From Candidatus Atribacteria bacterium (GTDB lineage Bacteria; Atribacterota; JS1; SB-45; 34-128): a stretch of DNA of 7,249 bases. The position numbers were made by a program, and so were the translations under genes. Location of the stretch: NCBI GenBank assembly GCA_003451675.1, contig DMCY01000032.1, forward strand, positions 1 to 7,249. The letters run 5' to 3'. Below are positions 6,375 through 7,249 of this stretch, in pieces. A model generated the notes under the pieces. The model was not told the origin of the DNA. It saw nothing but the letters and a program-made list of their open reading frames with translations, and made no database searches. How positions within the stretch are numbered: position 1 is the first letter of the stretch; each line of letters begins with the position of its first letter.

Positions 6375-6587
6375 TTAATCAACTTCCTTTAATTTTTCTA
6401 CCATTTTCACAAAATCATCTATCCATTCCGCAGCAAAGTTTACACCCTTAGGAGTGGGAATGTAGTCATCCCCGTCTTTCACTTTCACATATTGTCTTAA
6501 ATCAACTCTCTCTACTCCCCGAAACTCACCGATAGATAAAACTAATCTTTTGTTATCGGTAACATCTAATTGTCCAATCTGCTTCAT
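6375..6587 (-). CDS. PC4/YdbC-family ssDNA-binding protein
   Basis: The 70-residue protein matches the bacterial form of the transcriptional coactivator PC4/p15 fold: a four-stranded sheet plus C-terminal helix that dimerises and binds single-stranded DNA. Visible features are strands NKRLVLSIGEF (12-22) and RVDLRQYVK (27-35), the turn and strand DDYIPTPKGVNF (40-51), and a helix AAEWIDDFVKMVEKLKEV (52-69). The 'R.D.R.Y ... P.P.KG..' pattern is the family mark. GGAGA (6600-6596) sits 8 nt before the ATG. It could act in transcription or repair, but nothing nearby fixes its role. It probably shares a transcript with the flavin reductase downstream. Confidence 0.85.
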   Translation of the reverse strand: MKQIGQLDVTDNKRLVLSIGEFRGVERVDLRQYVKVKDGDDYIPTPKGVNFAAEWIDDFVKMVEKLKEVD

Positions 6588-6651
6588 TTAATATTTCTCC
6601 TTTCCTCTACTTTTTTCTTCTATTTTGTACAATACATTATTTATGATATCT

Positions 6652-6972
6652 CTATATCGCATCTCGCATCATATTCCTTTCGCCGAAATCTTCTAAATTA
6701 ATTATTTCAATTGTACTTCCTGGATACAACTTTTTAATCTTCTCTATCTCCTGCTTAAAATCGGGAGAAATAACTATTTCTATTTGGTCAATATTTTCTG
6801 CATATTTAACTACATTTTGATGGGGAGGATGGAAAACAACAATATAACACTTTACTATTTTAATTTTTTCTATATACTCTTCCAAACTTCTAAGGTATAC
6901 TATTCCTATCTTTTGACCAAAAGATACAATTACTTTTTCTTTTTCGTCTTTCTGTTTTTTTTTGAAAAACAT
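6652..6972 (-). CDS. Hypothetical protein, 106 residues, unrecognised
   Basis: I do not recognise this protein. An ATG at 6999 would give 115 residues, but its AGGA abuts the start codon. The ATG at 6972 has GAAGGA 6 nt upstream and is preferred. The protein starts with a very basic stretch (MFFKKKQKDEKEK). Alternating strand and helix pattern follows: KVIVSFGQKIGIVYL, EEYIEKIKI, CYIVVFHPP, ENIDQIEIVISPDF, QEIEKIKKLYPGSTIEIINLEDF. This suggests a small alpha/beta cytoplasmic fold. There is no signal peptide, membrane helix or metal motif. It lies 64 bp upstream of the PC4-like gene on the same strand and may lead that transcript. The steady hydrophobic pattern and good RBS support it as real. 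Confidence 0.65.
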   Translation of the reverse strand: MFFKKKQKDEKEKVIVSFGQKIGIVYLRSLEEYIEKIKIVKCYIVVFHPPHQNVVKYAENIDQIEIVISPDFKQEIEKIKKLYPGSTIEIINLEDFGERNMMRDAI

Positions 6973-7073
6973 AGTTATTCCTTCTCTCTTCTTTGTCATT
7001 CCTGTGTAAATAAGAATCTACCTCTAGCATTTGTCTGGATTTCCTCTTCCGCGGTAATGACATTAGTAGTTGA

Positions 7074-7249
7074 TTAATTTATATAAGGGAGATTTATCCA
7101 TTCTATATTGTTTTGGTAATTTCTTAAATTGGTTCGATGTATTAAACCCCCTTGTCTGCTAATAATTTTTTCCTGTTCTCTTTCTCCTCGCGCGTTGTCG
7201 AGTAGATGAACATCTCTCCACCTTAGGAACGGCTTTGTATTCCCTGTTT
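7074..7249 (-). CDS. Possible 3' end of a gene entering from the right edge
   Basis: On the minus strand a frame is open from the window edge to a TAA at 7076-7074 (57 codons seen). It reads about TKPFLRWRDVHLLDNARGE ... IEWINLPYIN. A second frame is open for 29 codons, to a TAG at 7161-7159, and is Arg-rich. I recognise neither. Bases 7171-7249 hold 38 G+C of 79, clearly more than the rest of the window, and include GCGCG. The stretch may be a gene end, a decayed gene or a foreign fragment. Between 7000 and 7073 nothing else is seen. Confidence 0.25.
   Translation of the reverse strand, partial: TGNTKPFLRWRDVHLLDNARGEREQEKIISRQGGLIHRTNLRNYQNNIEWINLPYIN

Noticed and set aside
6643..6650. ATGATATC, matching the outer 8 bases of the 32-bp palindrome
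   Set aside because: Eight AT-rich bases without the TTACATATGTAA core; expected by chance.
6890..7063. Leftward 57-codon frame starting MSLPRKRK
   Set aside because: It overlaps the hypothetical gene in another frame, has no Shine-Dalgarno before its ATG, and is simply Lys/Arg-rich.
6784..7077. Rightward 97-codon frame rich in Phe and Tyr
   Set aside because: Complement of the Lys-rich start of the leftward hypothetical gene; the low-complexity aromatic content comes from AT-rich antisense.
7131..7138. GGTTCGAT, like a tRNA T-loop
   Set aside because: The flanks do not form a T-stem and no acceptor, D or anticodon arms can be drawn around it.

Overview
The window is AT-rich bacterial DNA. 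Coding frames use A/T-ending codons, Shine-Dalgarno sites are clear (GGAGG, GGAGA, AGGAAG), and one exported protein carries a cell-wall LysM domain. This fits a low-GC anaerobe of the Bacillota type or a related lineage such as Atribacterota, but no rRNA or other phylogenetic marker is present, so the placement is inference.

Region 1 (1-1136) is a divergent regulatory module. A 78-residue Cro-like HTH protein is read leftward and a 204-residue CI/LexA-like protein (HTH plus S24 fold) is read rightward. Between them lies a perfect 32-bp palindrome (373-404). It covers the -10 and start region of a good leftward promoter (TTGACA, 18 bp, TATCAT). A weaker copy of its core sits 31 bp away over the -35. 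The S24 domain appears to have lost both the nucleophilic serine (Gly125) and the Ala-Gly cleavage site (Lys88-Gln89), while the partner lysine is kept. The layout is that of a phage-type switch whose large repressor probably cannot self-cleave. No phage structural or integrase genes are visible.

Region 2 (1282-5486) encodes envelope and exported proteins. These are a membrane-anchored polysaccharide deacetylase with a C-terminal Ig-like domain (+), a YibE/F-family multipass membrane protein (-), and a secreted 5'-nucleotidase/cyclic phosphodiesterase-type metallophosphoesterase ending in LysM (-). The deacetylase and YibE/F genes converge. The best terminator for the YibE/F transcript lies inside the 3' end of the opposing deacetylase gene. 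The nucleotidase has its own strong hairpin terminator, so it and YibE/F are probably separate transcripts.

Region 3 (5487-7249) starts with a 327-bp gene-free stretch upstream of the nucleotidase. Three small leftward genes follow: a flavin-reductase-like FMN-binding protein, a PC4/YdbC-type ssDNA-binding protein and an unrecognised 106-residue protein. They are spaced 48-64 bp apart and could form one transcript, with order unknown, PC4-like, flavin reductase. The right edge (7074-7249) has an open leftward frame running off the window and locally higher GC. It may be the tail of another gene, but the call is weak.

The most distinctive feature is the divergent HTH pair with its long perfect operator and apparently non-cleavable S24 regulator.
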